This document shows positions 15,785 to 25,202 of a stretch of 64,000 nucleotides of DNA, in pieces. Origin of the DNA: Massilia aquatica (lineage in GTDB: Bacteria; Pseudomonadota; Gammaproteobacteria; Burkholderiales; Burkholderiaceae_D); NCBI RefSeq assembly GCF_011682045.1, contig NZ_VVIW01000015.1, positions 1-64,000 on the forward strand. Direction: 5' to 3'. The notes below the pieces were generated by a model. It saw only the letters and a program-made list of their open reading frames with translations, did no database searches and was not told where the DNA came from. Position 1 is the stretch's first letter. Every line of letters begins with the position of its first letter. Both the position numbers and the translations under genes were made by a program.

Positions 15785-18700
15785 CTAGCCCATCTTTTCG
15801 GGTGCCTCCAGCAGGGCCACGAACTCCCCGGCCGGCACCGGCCGGCTGAAGAAATAGCCCTGCACTTCATCGCAGCCCGCGTCGTCCAGATAATCGAGCT
15901 GTTCGCGGGTTTCCACGCCTTCCGCCACCACCGTGATGCCAAGGCCATGCGCCAGCGCAATGGTGGCCTTGGCGATCGCCGCGCTTTTCGCATCGTCGGT
16001 AATATTGCGCACGAAACTCTGGTCGATCTTCAGCTTGTCCAGCGCGAAGCGGCTCAGGTAGCTGAGCGACGAATAACCGGTGCCGAAGTCGTCCAGCGCC
16101 ACCGCCACCCCCATCCCGCGCAACTCGGCGATCTGGGCCATGGCCAGCTCCGCTTCCTGCATCAGCACGCTTTCGGTCAGTTCAATGGCCAGGTAGCGCG
16201 CCTTCATGCCGCTGGTGCGCAGCGCGCTACGCACGATCGCGGGCAGGGTGCCGGCCGTGATCTGGTGCGCCGACACGTTCACCGCCACTGGCAGCGCGCA
16301 CAGGCCGGCATCCTGCCACGCCTTGTTCTGCGCGCAGGCGGTGCGGATCACCCATTCGCCGATTTCGATGATCAGGCCAGAATCTTCCGCCAGCGGAATG
16401 AACTCGGCCGGCGAAATCATGCCCAGCTCGGCGCTGCGCCAGCGGATCAACGCTTCCGCGCCGCATACCCGCTTGTCGGCCAGCCGCACCTGGGGCTGGT
16501 AGAACAGCGAAAACTCGGCGCGCCCCAGGGCATTGCGCAGCCGGTGCTCCAGCGCCATCCAGTGCAAGGCCCGCGTGTTCATTTCGGATGTGAAATAGCG
16601 GAAACTGTTGCGGCCGCTGTTCTTGACGTGCGACAGGGCCGTATCCGCATTCCTGATCAGGTCGCCGGGAGTAACGCCGTCGAGCGGGAACAGCGCAATC
16701 CCCACGCTGGCCGTGACCACCACCTCGTGTCCCAGCAGCTGGCAGGGCGCGGCCACCGTGTCGAGCATTTGCTGGGCGGCGGCGTTGATGTCGTCGTTGT
16801 CGTCCATGTGCGAAAGCACCAGCACGAACTCGTCGCTGCCGATGCGCGCCAGGGTGTCGCCCGGACGCAGGCGCGCCAGCAGGCGCTGCGCCATTTCGCG
16901 CAGCAGCAGGTCGCCGGCGTCGTGGCCGATGCTGTCGTTGACCCGCTGCAAGCGGTCGATATTGAGCAGCAGCACGGCGATCGCCCGCTGCCCCTGGTGC
17001 GCGGCCTCGATCGCCTGTTCCAGCCGGTCGTTCAGCAGCGAGCGGTTCGGCAAGCGCGTCAGGGGATCGTGGTTGACCATGAACTGCAACTGTTCATTGG
17101 CTTCAGTGATATCGCTCAGGTCGGTGAACACGCCCACATAGCCGGCCGCGCCGTGTTCCGCGCTCGCCACCGCGCTCACCGTCAGCCACTCGGGAAACAC
17201 TTCGCCATTCTTGCGCCGGTTCCAGATTTCGCCGCGCCAATGCCCGTCGCGCGCCACGGTGTTCCATAGTTGCCGGTAGAAATCCATATCGTGCAGGTTC
17301 GAGCGCAGCATACGGATATTGCGTCCCAGCACGTCGGCCTCGCTGTACAGGGTGATGCGCTCGAACGCCGCGTTGACGGCCACGATGTTGCCGGCCGCAT
17401 CGGTCACCACGATGCCGTCGTGCGTGTACTCGAACACGCGCGCGGCCAGTGCCAGCTTGTCGTCGGACTGGCGGCGCTCGGTGACATCCTGCAAGGTGCC
17501 CATCAGCGCGATCACGTTGCCGGCCGCGTCATGCACGCCCGTGCTGCGCGAATGAAAGTAGCGCTGCGGACCGAGCGCGGGATTGCTGCGCAGTTCGCCC
17601 GACCAGTTCATGCCATGCTGCACCGCCGACTCGACCAGATGGCGGTCGTCCGGGTGGATTTTTTGCAGGAACACGTCGAGCGGCGGCGGCTGCTCCGCCA
17701 GCGGCAGTCCCAGCAGCCGATACATTTCCTGCGACCAGTGCCCGCTGCGGGTCGTCAGATCGAGCCGCCAGCTGCCGATCAGCGCCAGTTGCTGGGCCGC
17801 CCGCAGGGCATCGTCGCTGTTGCGCAGCGCCTGGTTCAGGCTGTAGCGCTTGTGCAACTCGCGCAGGGCCAGGGTGCTCATGCCCGCCAGCACCGCCAAA
17901 AAGGCCAGCGACACGCCGATGTAGGCGCCGGCCATGCCGTACCAGTCGGCCAGCAGTTCAGCCTCGCCCAGCCCGACCACCACCACCAGCGGACGCCCGC
18001 TGACGCGCTGGTAGAAATACAGGCGCCGGATCCCGTCGATGCCGCTGTCGGCCGTGTAGCTGCCGGCGTCGGGCGCGCCGGGCGTATCGTGGAAATTCGG
18101 AAAGAAAGTCAGTCGCTTGCCTTCGGCCATGGTGGCCACCGGCATGCGCAGCACCAGCACGCCATCGGTGCGCACCAGCGCCACCACGCCATCCTTGCCG
18201 ACCTTGATCGCATCGTAAAAGCGGCGCAGATACTTCGGCTCCAGCGCGGCCACGATGACCCCGCCAAAGCTGCCGTCGGGCCGGTTGATGCGGCGGCTGA
18301 AACTGATGAAGGGCACGCCCAGCTTGCTGATGATCGGCCCTTCGATGTGCATGCCGTAGCTCGGCTGGTCGCGGTGCACGCGGAAATATGCGCGGTCCGA
18401 CAGGTTGTAGCTACCTGGCAATTTCTGGCTGTCGTGAATCATCTTGCCGTCCGCATCGAGCAGCCAGATGGCGCGGATGAAGGGCAGGTTGGTGATACTG
18501 CTGTCGAGCAATTCATCGACCAGGCGGTCGCGCTCGGCAGGTCCCTGCGGCACCATCTGCACCGCCTTGATGGTGGTCTGCATGGCCAGGTCGACCGCGA
18601 AAATGCTGTCGACCGCCTGTTCCTCGAGCACCTTGACCAGCACGCGCGCGCTGTTGCTTTTTTGGGTGATGAGGTTGTCGCGCGACTGGACCAGCTCGAA

Positions 18701-18811
18701 CACGAGATTGACGACGATGCCGACGAAGATCAGTCCGGCAAAGCCGAGCACCAGCAACGTGACCCCGCGCTCGCCGCGGCTGGCGAGCCGGAGAGAAAAA
18801 AAGGGGTTCAT
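15785..18811 (-). CDS. Membrane c-di-GMP enzyme: Cache-PAS-PAS-GGDEF-EAL
   Basis: The 1008-aa protein has an N-terminal membrane helix (about 18-43), a periplasmic Cache-type sensor region (about 45-285), a second membrane helix (about 292-315), two PAS domains (about 335-570), GGDEF (about 580-745) and EAL (about 755-1003). The EAL set looks complete: AEALIRW, AVNVSAHQ, ELTES, LDDFGTGYSS, KLKIDQSF and VVAEGVET. The GGDEF signature reads RIGSDEF, i.e. GSDEF, so synthase activity is uncertain while c-di-GMP breakdown is likely. It probably links an external small molecule to motility or biofilm control. Monocistronic. Confidence 0.9.
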   Translation of the reverse strand: MNPFFSLRLASRGERGVTLLVLGFAGLIFVGIVVNLVFELVQSRDNLITQKSNSARVLVKVLEEQAVDSIFAVDLAMQTTIKAVQMVPQGPAERDRLVDELLDSSITNLPFIRAIWLLDADGKMIHDSQKLPGSYNLSDRAYFRVHRDQPSYGMHIEGPIISKLGVPFISFSRRINRPDGSFGGVIVAALEPKYLRRFYDAIKVGKDGVVALVRTDGVLVLRMPVATMAEGKRLTFFPNFHDTPGAPDAGSYTADSGIDGIRRLYFYQRVSGRPLVVVVGLGEAELLADWYGMAGAYIGVSLAFLAVLAGMSTLALRELHKRYSLNQALRNSDDALRAAQQLALIGSWRLDLTTRSGHWSQEMYRLLGLPLAEQPPPLDVFLQKIHPDDRHLVESAVQHGMNWSGELRSNPALGPQRYFHSRSTGVHDAAGNVIALMGTLQDVTERRQSDDKLALAARVFEYTHDGIVVTDAAGNIVAVNAAFERITLYSEADVLGRNIRMLRSNLHDMDFYRQLWNTVARDGHWRGEIWNRRKNGEVFPEWLTVSAVASAEHGAAGYVGVFTDLSDITEANEQLQFMVNHDPLTRLPNRSLLNDRLEQAIEAAHQGQRAIAVLLLNIDRLQRVNDSIGHDAGDLLLREMAQRLLARLRPGDTLARIGSDEFVLVLSHMDDNDDINAAAQQMLDTVAAPCQLLGHEVVVTASVGIALFPLDGVTPGDLIRNADTALSHVKNSGRNSFRYFTSEMNTRALHWMALEHRLRNALGRAEFSLFYQPQVRLADKRVCGAEALIRWRSAELGMISPAEFIPLAEDSGLIIEIGEWVIRTACAQNKAWQDAGLCALPVAVNVSAHQITAGTLPAIVRSALRTSGMKARYLAIELTESVLMQEAELAMAQIAELRGMGVAVALDDFGTGYSSLSYLSRFALDKLKIDQSFVRNITDDAKSAAIAKATIALAHGLGITVVAEGVETREQLDYLDDAGCDEVQGYFFSRPVPAGEFVALLEAPEKMG

Positions 18812-19014
18812 TGAATTGCACCTTGATCGATTGAGCGGGCCTGCGCGGCGCCTGCCATGGCATTCTTGACCCTGTTTTCACGTCTGTTATATCAGATCGG
18901 GCAGGAGTAATAAAGCGCGAATTGTTGTGTTCGATGAAAGTGTTGGCAGGCTGTTCCGGGGCAGCCGGCGCCCGACCATTTAAAATAGCGGGTTTGCTCC
19001 CTGAAAAGTCCGCC

Positions 19015-19998
19015 GTGAATGCCCGCCCGCCCATCTGCCCGCCCATGCCCGCCGCCCGCCGCGCACTGGCCCGCGCACGCGCGCTGGTCGCACCAGGCGA
19101 ACTGGCCGGCTTGCTGCGCGATCCGGCGCTGCGCCTGCTGGAAGCCGGCTGCGCCGGCGCTGCCGTCTTCGAGCAGGCCCACATCGACGGCGCCGGCTAC
19201 CTCGACACGCGCGAGCTGGAAGCGGCGCCGCTGTTCAACAAGGTCGACGACGCCGCCCTGCTGCGGGTGCTGCTCGCACACGGCGTGCGCCATGACACCA
19301 CCGTCGTCGTCTACAGCCGTAATCCGCTGGCGGCCGCGCGCGCGGCGCACCTGATGCTGTACGCCGGCGTGACCGACGTGCGCATGCTCGACGGCGGCTT
19401 TGCGGCATGGGGCGCGGCCGGCCTGCCGGGCGTCGCGGGCCCTGCCGCGGTAGCGCTGGCGGCGACCGACTTCGGCGCGCCGTTTCCCGGCCGTCCCGAC
19501 TACCTGACCGGCATGGCGCAGGCGCGCGCGATGCAGGCGCGGCCCGATTGCGCCCTGGTCAGCATCCGCACCTGGAACGAATACACCGGCGCCACCTCGG
19601 GCTACAGCTACATAGAGGCGCGCGGCGAGATTCCGGGCGCGTTGTGGGGCAGGGCCGGGCGCGAGGGGGATGTGAACAGCATGAGCCACTTCCAGCACCC
19701 GGACGGGCGCATGCTCGACGGCGCGGCGATCGAGGCACTGTGGCGCGCCGGCGGCATCCATCGCGCCAGCCACAATGCCTTTTACTGCGGTACCGGCTGG
19801 CGCGCCTCGCTGGCCTTCTTTTACGCGTGGGTGATGGGCTGGGAGCGCATCAGCGTGTACGACGGCGGCTGGTACGAGTGGAGCACCGACCCGGGCAATC
19901 CGATCGCCATCAACCCTGCGGCGCCGCCACGATGCGGAACGCCAGTTCCATCGGGTCTTGCACCGTCAGCGCCCCACCCATCACCGACATCGGCGTGA
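19015..19998 (+). CDS. Two-domain rhodanese (thiosulfate/3-mercaptopyruvate-type sulfurtransferase)
   Basis: The protein has two rhodanese domains. The first is inactive-looking (VVVYSRNPLAAAR, no loop cysteine), and the second carries the catalytic cysteine in NAFYCGTGWRAS. Such enzymes move sulfane sulfur from thiosulfate or mercaptopyruvate to cyanide or thiols. The long Gly/Ala-rich first part and the FSH-like HFQHPDGRMLD segment fit the family. The start is unsure: GTG 19015 or ATG 19045, neither with a good ribosome binding site; a TAAAAT box lies about 35 bp upstream. The last ~90 bp overlap the convergent YceI gene, unusual enough that the C-terminal tail may be an extension. Confidence 0.82.
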   Translation: MNARPPICPPMPAARRALARARALVAPGELAGLLRDPALRLLEAGCAGAAVFEQAHIDGAGYLDTRELEAAPLFNKVDDAALLRVLLAHGVRHDTTVVVYSRNPLAAARAAHLMLYAGVTDVRMLDGGFAAWGAAGLPGVAGPAAVALAATDFGAPFPGRPDYLTGMAQARAMQARPDCALVSIRTWNEYTGATSGYSYIEARGEIPGALWGRAGREGDVNSMSHFQHPDGRMLDGAAIEALWRAGGIHRASHNAFYCGTGWRASLAFFYAWVMGWERISVYDGGWYEWSTDPGNPIAINPAAPPRCGTPVPSGLAPSAPHPSPTSA

Positions 19999-20596
19999 TC
20001 CCGAAATCGCTCTGGTTCAGGATGAATGTGCCGCTGGCGGTCAGGCCGCCGGCGCCGCGTTCGATCGTGGTCGGCACGTCGAGCGTGCGCGAGACGCCAT
20101 GCAGCGTCACGGTCAGGCGCAAGGTTTGAACCTTGTCGCCCTTGCCGGCGGCGCGTTCGGCGTGCAGTTCCACCAGCGGAAAGCGCTCTGCGTCGAGCAC
20201 CCGCGTGAGCATGTTGGTGCGGGTGCCGGCGATAGCGTCAGGGTCGGGCTGGGTGGCCAGGCCGGCCTTGGTGCGCAAGTCGGTCTCGTCGACCGTCATC
20301 TGGTCGAGCCGGAAGCGAAAGTCGGCGCGCCCTGCATCGGGTGCGACAAAGCCCTCGATGCTGCGGCTGGCGACAACGTGGTCATGGCCCATGCGCGCAA
20401 ACGTGCCGCCGCGCCGTACCGTCACGGTGATGAGCGAGAGCGCCGCATCGATGCGCAGCACCTGCTGCGCGCGCGCGGCGTCCCGGTACCAGCCAAAAGC
20501 CGGGGCGGCGGGCGTGGGCGCCGGCGGCGGCGCGGTCGTGCTGGCGCATCCGGCGACGAGGACCAGCAGCGCAAGGTAGGTTCGGATCGGTTTCAT
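19910..20596 (-). CDS. YceI-family lipoprotein
   Basis: The 228-aa product begins with a lipoprotein signal ending LLVLVAGCAST (lipobox L-V-A-G-C, acylated Cys at about residue 17), followed by a Pro/Ala-rich spacer. The remainder is the YceI lipocalin-like barrel: VTVRRGGTFARMGHDHVV, VDETDLRTKAG, LVELHAER, LTLHGVSRTL-like repeats and ILNQSDFGITPMSV are typical. YceI proteins bind isoprenoid-type lipids in the periplasm. Here it would be anchored to a membrane. It is followed upstream by the GspF-like gene in the same orientation (36 bp apart). Confidence 0.88.
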   Translation of the reverse strand: MKPIRTYLALLVLVAGCASTTAPPPAPTPAAPAFGWYRDAARAQQVLRIDAALSLITVTVRRGGTFARMGHDHVVASRSIEGFVAPDAGRADFRFRLDQMTVDETDLRTKAGLATQPDPDAIAGTRTNMLTRVLDAERFPLVELHAERAAGKGDKVQTLRLTVTLHGVSRTLDVPTTIERGAGGLTASGTFILNQSDFGITPMSVMGGALTVQDPMELAFRIVAAPQG

Positions 20597-20632
20597 GGCA
20601 CGATTGTGGCACGAATCGGGCCACTGCGCGGC

Positions 20633-21613
20633 TCACAAGGGCGCCACCGGACCCGGCGAACTGCCGAGGATGCCCAGCGCCATCCACAGCGCCACCAGCG
20701 CGTAGAACACGCGCGGCAGCCAGGCCATCATCTCGAGCTGGAAGCGGTTGATGGTGTCGCTCTCGCTGGCGGCGTGGCGGCGCAGCATCTCGGGCAGGGT
20801 GCCGCTTTGTTCGCCGGTGAGCGCCAACGCGTGCCACTGGCCGGTATCGGCCAGGCGCAGCGTCCGGATGGCCTGCGCCAGGGTCGCGCCGGCGATCAGC
20901 TGCGGCAGCATCGCCGCCAGGTCGGCGCGCACCAGGCGGTTGTCGACCGTGTCCAGCGCCACCGGCATGGCGTCGAACAGCGGCAGGCCGGCGTCGAGCA
21001 GCAGCGCCAGGCTGTCGACGAAGTCGCGCATGTTGCGGCGCACATGCATCGGGCCGAAGACCGGGAGCGCCATCAGCGCGCGTTCGACCGTCGCGCGCGG
21101 CGGCGACGCGCCGCCGCCGAACCATTCGATTGCCCGCGCCGCCAGCAGCGCCGCGCCGCCGAGCACCAGCAAGGGCGCCAGCACGCGCCACAAGTAGCCG
21201 CCCACTGACAGCGTGCCGCCCGCCAGCGCCGGCAGCGGCTGGACCAACAGGGCGAGCGTCAGGATCGCCACCGGCAGCACCATGCGCGAGCGCAGCGTGG
21301 ACAGTTGGCGCGCCCTGGCGGCATGAAAATCGGCCAGCCGCTGATAGGTCGGCAGCGGGCTGCCGGCGGCGAACGCCGCGCGCAGCAGGCGCGCTTCGAA
21401 CTGGGTGAACAAGCCGCTTGCCAGGCCGGCGCCGGCCGGCTCGTTGCGGCGCGCCGCCAGCTTGCGAAAAGCCGCCACCCGTGCGCTCCCGGCGCGGCCC
21501 AGGTCGAGCAGCGCATATGCCCGGTCGGGCGGCAGGCCGGCCTTTTCCATCGCCGCCAGGTGCTGGTAAAGCTGCGCGCGCAGCAGGGCGGGAAGAGGGC
21601 GGTGGCGGGTCAT
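20633..21613 (-). CDS. Type II secretion/pilus F-family inner-membrane protein, solitary
   Basis: The 326-aa protein resembles GspF/PilC platform proteins: two T2SSF repeats (about 60-180 and 195-315), the second with SLALLLDAGLPLFDAMPVA and LALTGEQSGTLPEML, and hydrophobic segments near residues 115-170 and 300-320. GspF proteins normally sit at the base of a type II secretion or type IV pilus machine. No ATPase, secretin or pilin gene is in the window, so this is an orphan. ATG 21613 (MTRHRPLPALL) is favoured over an upstream extension with non-family sequence. Confidence 0.8.
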   Translation of the reverse strand: MTRHRPLPALLRAQLYQHLAAMEKAGLPPDRAYALLDLGRAGSARVAAFRKLAARRNEPAGAGLASGLFTQFEARLLRAAFAAGSPLPTYQRLADFHAARARQLSTLRSRMVLPVAILTLALLVQPLPALAGGTLSVGGYLWRVLAPLLVLGGAALLAARAIEWFGGGASPPRATVERALMALPVFGPMHVRRNMRDFVDSLALLLDAGLPLFDAMPVALDTVDNRLVRADLAAMLPQLIAGATLAQAIRTLRLADTGQWHALALTGEQSGTLPEMLRRHAASESDTINRFQLEMMAWLPRVFYALVALWMALGILGSSPGPVAPL

Positions 21614-21702
21614 GCGGCGATTGTGGCACAGCGTGAGCATGGCCGCCAAATTGGCGCTATGATGCGACTTGCTGTTTCGTCATCAACCACGAAAGGAATG
21701 CC

Positions 21703-22407
21703 ATGATCGACCTGTATTCGGCGCCCACGCCGAACGGCCACAAAGTCTCCATCGCGCTCGAAGAACTGGCTTTGCCGTACAGCTTGCACGCCCTGGAACT
21801 CAATCAGAACCAGCAGAAGGAAGACTGGTTCCTGGCGATTAATCCGAACGGCCGGATTCCGGCGATCGTCGACCGCGCCGAAGACAACTTCGCGGTGTTC
21901 GAGTCGGGCGCCATCCTGGTCTACCTGGCCGAAAAGACCGGACAGCTGATGCCGGCGGACGCCAAGGGCCGTTCGCAGGTCATGCAGTGGCTGATGTTCC
22001 AGATGGGCGGGGTCGGTCCGATGATGGGGCAGGCCAATGTGTTCTTCCGCTACTTCCCCGAAAAGATCCAGCCCGCGATCGACCGTTACCAGGGGGAGAG
22101 CCGGCGCCTGTTCAAGGTGCTCGACGGCCGCTTGCGCGATCACGAATTCTTGGCCGGCGATTATTCGATTGCCGATATCGCCAACTGGGCCTGGGTGCGC
22201 ACGCACAAATGGTCGGGTGTCTCGATCGAGGAACTGCCGCACCTGGCGCGCTGGATCGAGGCCATCCGCGCCCGCCCGGCCGTGGAAAAGGGCTTGCAGA
22301 TGCCGCCATCGCCACGCGAACTGAATTCGTCGAACGAAGAAGAAGCCGCCAAATTTTCCGCCGCCGCCCGCACCATGCTCGAAACCGGCCAGTCGCGCAA
22401 CAACTAA
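21703..22407 (+). CDS. Glutathione S-transferase (YfcG/Ure2p-like)
   Basis: This 234-aa cytosolic protein has an N-terminal thioredoxin-like glutathione-binding domain ([32 protein letters not shown] with the cis-Pro; [15 protein letters not shown]) and an all-helical C-terminal domain. The TPNGHKV start and the long C-terminal tail match the YfcG/nu-class disulfide-bond oxidoreductases. AAGGA lies six bases before the ATG. The next GST begins 17 bp after the stop, so the two are likely co-transcribed. Likely role: peroxide or disulfide reduction with glutathione. Confidence 0.92.
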   Translation: MIDLYSAPTPNGHKVSIALEELALPYSLHALELNQNQQKEDWFLAINPNGRIPAIVDRAEDNFAVFESGAILVYLAEKTGQLMPADAKGRSQVMQWLMFQMGGVGPMMGQANVFFRYFPEKIQPAIDRYQGESRRLFKVLDGRLRDHEFLAGDYSIADIANWAWVRTHKWSGVSIEELPHLARWIEAIRARPAVEKGLQMPPSPRELNSSNEEEAAKFSAAARTMLETGQSRNN

Positions 22408-22424
22408 CCACTCGCAAGGATGCC

Positions 22425-23045
22425 ATGAAACTGTACGTCAGCACGTTTGCGCCCAACCCACGCCGGGTCACCATGTTCATCGCCGAAAAAGGCATCGCCG
22501 GGATCGAACAGGTGATGATCGACCTGGCCGCCAATGAACACAAGAGCGAGGCGTTCGTGGCCAAGAACCCGCTGGCGCGCGTGCCGGCGCTGGAACTGGC
22601 CGACGGCCGCGTGCTGTGCGAAACGCGCGCCATCTGCACCTATCTGGAAGGGCTGCATCCGGAACCGAACCTGATGGGCGAGGGTTTCGAGGAGCGCGCC
22701 TTTATCGAGATGGCCGACCGCCGCGTGGAGATGCATCTGTTCCTCGGCATCGCCAACAGCGTGCGCCACACGCATCCGGGGCTGGCGGTGCTGGAGCAGC
22801 CGCAGTTTCCCGAGTTTGGCGCGTCGCAGGGCGAGAAGATGCGCGAGCACGCGCGCTGGCTCGATGGCGAACTGGCCAGGCATTCGTTCGTGGCCGGCGC
22901 GCGCTTCACGGTGGCCGATATCACGGCCTGGTGCGCGCTCGAATTTGCGCGCGGGCTGATGAAATTCAGGCCGGGCGCGGAAGGCATGCCGCACTTGCAG
23001 GCCTGGCGCGACCGGATGGCCGAGCGGCCGTCGGCGGGGCGGTAG
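22425..23045 (+). CDS. Glutathione S-transferase family protein
   Basis: This 206-aa GST has the N-terminal thioredoxin-like domain (NPRRVTMFIAEKGI; NPLARVPALELADGRVLCET with cis-Pro; AICTYLEGLHPEPNL) and the helical C-terminal domain with the N-capping motif GARFTVADITAW. The substrate class is not evident. AAGGA precedes the ATG by five bases, and it directly follows the other GST, with which it probably forms a two-gene detoxification operon. The two are not close duplicates, so they probably handle different substrates. Confidence 0.9.
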   Translation: MKLYVSTFAPNPRRVTMFIAEKGIAGIEQVMIDLAANEHKSEAFVAKNPLARVPALELADGRVLCETRAICTYLEGLHPEPNLMGEGFEERAFIEMADRRVEMHLFLGIANSVRHTHPGLAVLEQPQFPEFGASQGEKMREHARWLDGELARHSFVAGARFTVADITAWCALEFARGLMKFRPGAEGMPHLQAWRDRMAERPSAGR

Positions 23046-23118
23046 GTCCGAATTGCTGCGGCCCCCTTCAATCGCGAGCAGGTGTGCGGCGTATGGATAG
23101 TGCGCCACCGTTAGTTCG

Positions 23119-23409
23119 TCATGTCGGCGGTTTAGGCGGCCAGCGTTGCGCCGTGTGTTTTACTCGCAGGATCTCAACCATCTCTTTCCTTATTCGGTAG
23201 ACGACAAGGTAGTGAGGATGGACAACCATCTCGCGGGTACCACGCTGGCGGCCAGTCCGATACAACTGAGGTCGACCAAGCAGCTTTTCGGCTTTGCTTT
23301 CTATTAATTTGACAAATTGCTCAGCAGCGTGCTCGTTATTTTCCGCAATATATTCAACGATCTCGAGCAGATCGTTCTTGGCCTGCTTTTTCCATTCAAG
23401 CCGGTACAC
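23119..23409 (-). CDS. parE: RelE/ParE-family toxin
   Basis: The 96-aa protein has the ParE fold signature: a helical hairpin at the start (WKKQAKNDLLEIVEYIAENN) and the C-terminal beta strands with GTREMVVHPHYLVVYRI. ParE toxins poison DNA gyrase, while RelE relatives cut mRNA; the RxxxxxxxYxxVYR pattern favours ParE. It overlaps the upstream antitoxin gene by 14 bp, the standard toxin-antitoxin arrangement. It could act as a stabiliser of nearby acquired DNA. Confidence 0.88.
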   Translation of the reverse strand: MYRLEWKKQAKNDLLEIVEYIAENNEHAAEQFVKLIESKAEKLLGRPQLYRTGRQRGTREMVVHPHYLVVYRIRKEMVEILRVKHTAQRWPPKPPT

Positions 23410-23845
23410 GTTTCGACCTTACCGCCTTGATGGCTGCGCGAACACTACGCATTACCTCATCATGGGGGATTGTCGGACTAGTATCATTGATGGCTTCTTG
23501 CACTTCAGCTCTAAGCCACTTGTCGTAGGCGGCCGCTTCATGCGCCTGTTTCATGGCGACGGATGTATCCGGACGTTGTCGGGTCGTGAGGGTGTCAGCA
23601 TTCCAGTTGGCGGCGTCAACATCGAAGTGAACGATTCCAACTGACTTGAGATAGCCGACCAGTGTTTCGAATTTCCGGAAAAGGCGAATCTCTTGACTGC
23701 GTTGGGTCGTCAGAACGTGTTCCGTTGTGCCTTGCTTGATGACGATCCCCCAGCCGCCAGGCTGACCTACAATGCGAGCTCGGCGCACACTTTTGGTTCC
23801 CACCAGCATAAATAAGGTGGCGTGATCAATGGGTTCCTGTGTCAT
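23396..23845 (-). CDS. Antitoxin: ParC-like N-terminal domain fused to a PaaA-type antitoxin tail
   Basis: This 149-aa protein precedes the ParE toxin. The last 50 residues (AAYDKWLRAEVQEAINDT, then IPHDEVM) match the PaaA2/StbD-type antitoxin that binds ParE2. The first ~90 residues (VRRARIVGQPGGWGIVIK; LFRKFETLVGYLKSVGIVHF) resemble a domain seen in plasmid partition-associated ParC proteins. In the E. coli paaR2-paaA2-parE2 system the regulator is a separate protein, so here one polypeptide may combine autoregulation and neutralisation. Function of the N-terminal domain is inferred. Confidence 0.72.
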   Translation of the reverse strand: MTQEPIDHATLFMLVGTKSVRRARIVGQPGGWGIVIKQGTTEHVLTTQRSQEIRLFRKFETLVGYLKSVGIVHFDVDAANWNADTLTTRQRPDTSVAMKQAHEAAAYDKWLRAEVQEAINDTSPTIPHDEVMRSVRAAIKAVRSKRVPA

Positions 23846-24103
23846 ACATTGCTCCTTTCCAACGACAGCGTGTATGCCTTCACTGCTATTCTTGTCGCAA
23901 ATTGTAGATCATTGCAAGGGATTTTGTCAGGCGGGGGTGCTGGTGCGACGGGCCGACACTAACTTTGCCCTGGGCATGGCGACAAAGGCGATACGGCGCT
24001 CCCGGAAAAGGACGGGACTGATGGAGAGGGGGGCTGATTGCCTGATTGCCTGATCGATGACGATGCGGAAAAGCTTGAAAATTGACTGGCGTCGCGCGAT
24101 TGC

Positions 24104-25114
24104 TCACCCGCCGCTCGCCCCGGTGCACGCAAAGCGCGCCTTATATTCGCTGGGCAGCACCCCCAGCTGCGCCGCAAACGCCCGCCGCAGATTGTATTGC
24201 GTGCCGTGGCCGCTCTCGCGTGCCACCTGCTTGACCATCATTCCCGGCTGTTCCAGCAGCATGCAGGCTACCTCCAGCCGCAGGCGCGCCAGCAGTTGCG
24301 CCGGCGTCAGGCCGGCTTCCTCGCGCAGCTTGCGGTACAGCGAGCGTACCGACAGCGCGCAGGCGCTGGCCATCTGGCCGATATCGAGCGATTGCGCCAG
24401 CCGTGGGCGCAGCCATGCGGTCAGCTGCGCGCTCACGCCCTGAGCCTGCGACTGCGCCAGCAGCTCGGAACTGAACTGGCGCTGCCCGCCCGGTCGCTTC
24501 AGAAATAACACCATCCGCTTGGCGACGGCCAGCGCCGCCGCACGTCCCAGGTCTTCTTCGACCAGGCTCAGTGCGAGGTCCATGCCCGCGCTGATGCCGG
24601 CTGACGTATAAAACTTGCCGTCCCTGACGTGCAGCGCATCGTCCAGCACCGACAGGCAGGGATGCTCGGCGCGCAGCGCCGCCACGTCGGCCCAGTGTGT
24701 CACTACCAGCTCACTGTCAAGCAGGCCTGCCCGCGCCAGCACAAAACTGCCCGTACAGACGGAGCAGCAGCGCGCAACCGTAGCGCCCGCATCTGCGACC
24801 CAGGCCAGCGTCGCGCTGCCATTCGCCTGCGCGGCCGCCGGCAGCGCCTCGATTCGGCCGCCGGACACGATCAAGGTCGCGCCATGCAAGTCCGGATCCG
24901 GCAAGGGAGACGTGAGCAGGCTCACACCGGACGACGACGCGACCGCGCCGCCACCGGCAGCGACCAGATGGAGCCGATACGGTGGCGCCAGGCCGGCATC
25001 GCGCGCCTCGTCATTCGCGCTCGAAAAAACCTGGACAGGACCGGTGGCGTCGAGCAGCAAGAAATCAGGAAAAACCAGGAGCCAGATGTCAATCGTGGCA
25101 GTAGATGCGTTCAT
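24104..25114 (-). CDS. GlxA-type transcriptional regulator (DJ-1/PfpI domain plus AraC HTH)
   Basis: The 336-aa protein has a DJ-1/PfpI-like domain (about 8-190) with the nucleophile-elbow cysteine in CCSVCTGSFVLARAG, then an AraC-type DNA-binding domain (about 225-325) with two HTHs, GQMASACALSVRSLYRKLRE and QVARESGHGTQYNLRRAF. Such regulators control amidase, arginine or glycine-betaine catabolism genes in various bacteria; the DJ-1 part probably senses a metabolite without catalysis. It is divergent from the M23 peptidase gene (88 bp apart), its most likely neighbour target, though this is not proved. Confidence 0.9.
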   Translation of the reverse strand: MNASTATIDIWLLVFPDFLLLDATGPVQVFSSANDEARDAGLAPPYRLHLVAAGGGAVASSSGVSLLTSPLPDPDLHGATLIVSGGRIEALPAAAQANGSATLAWVADAGATVARCCSVCTGSFVLARAGLLDSELVVTHWADVAALRAEHPCLSVLDDALHVRDGKFYTSAGISAGMDLALSLVEEDLGRAAALAVAKRMVLFLKRPGGQRQFSSELLAQSQAQGVSAQLTAWLRPRLAQSLDIGQMASACALSVRSLYRKLREEAGLTPAQLLARLRLEVACMLLEQPGMMVKQVARESGHGTQYNLRRAFAAQLGVLPSEYKARFACTGASGG

Positions 25115-25202
25115 ATTGGCAAATATTCAACCATGACAGACATTTCTGTCAAGGCCAATTCCTATAAGCTGCCGGCTTGTGCAACCAGAGAAACGCTCTT
25201 CC

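Noticed and set aside
24104-25114. GlxA-type gene as a catalytic DJ-1 peptidase
   Set aside because: The presence of an AraC DNA-binding domain and the family's known role point to regulation rather than catalysis.
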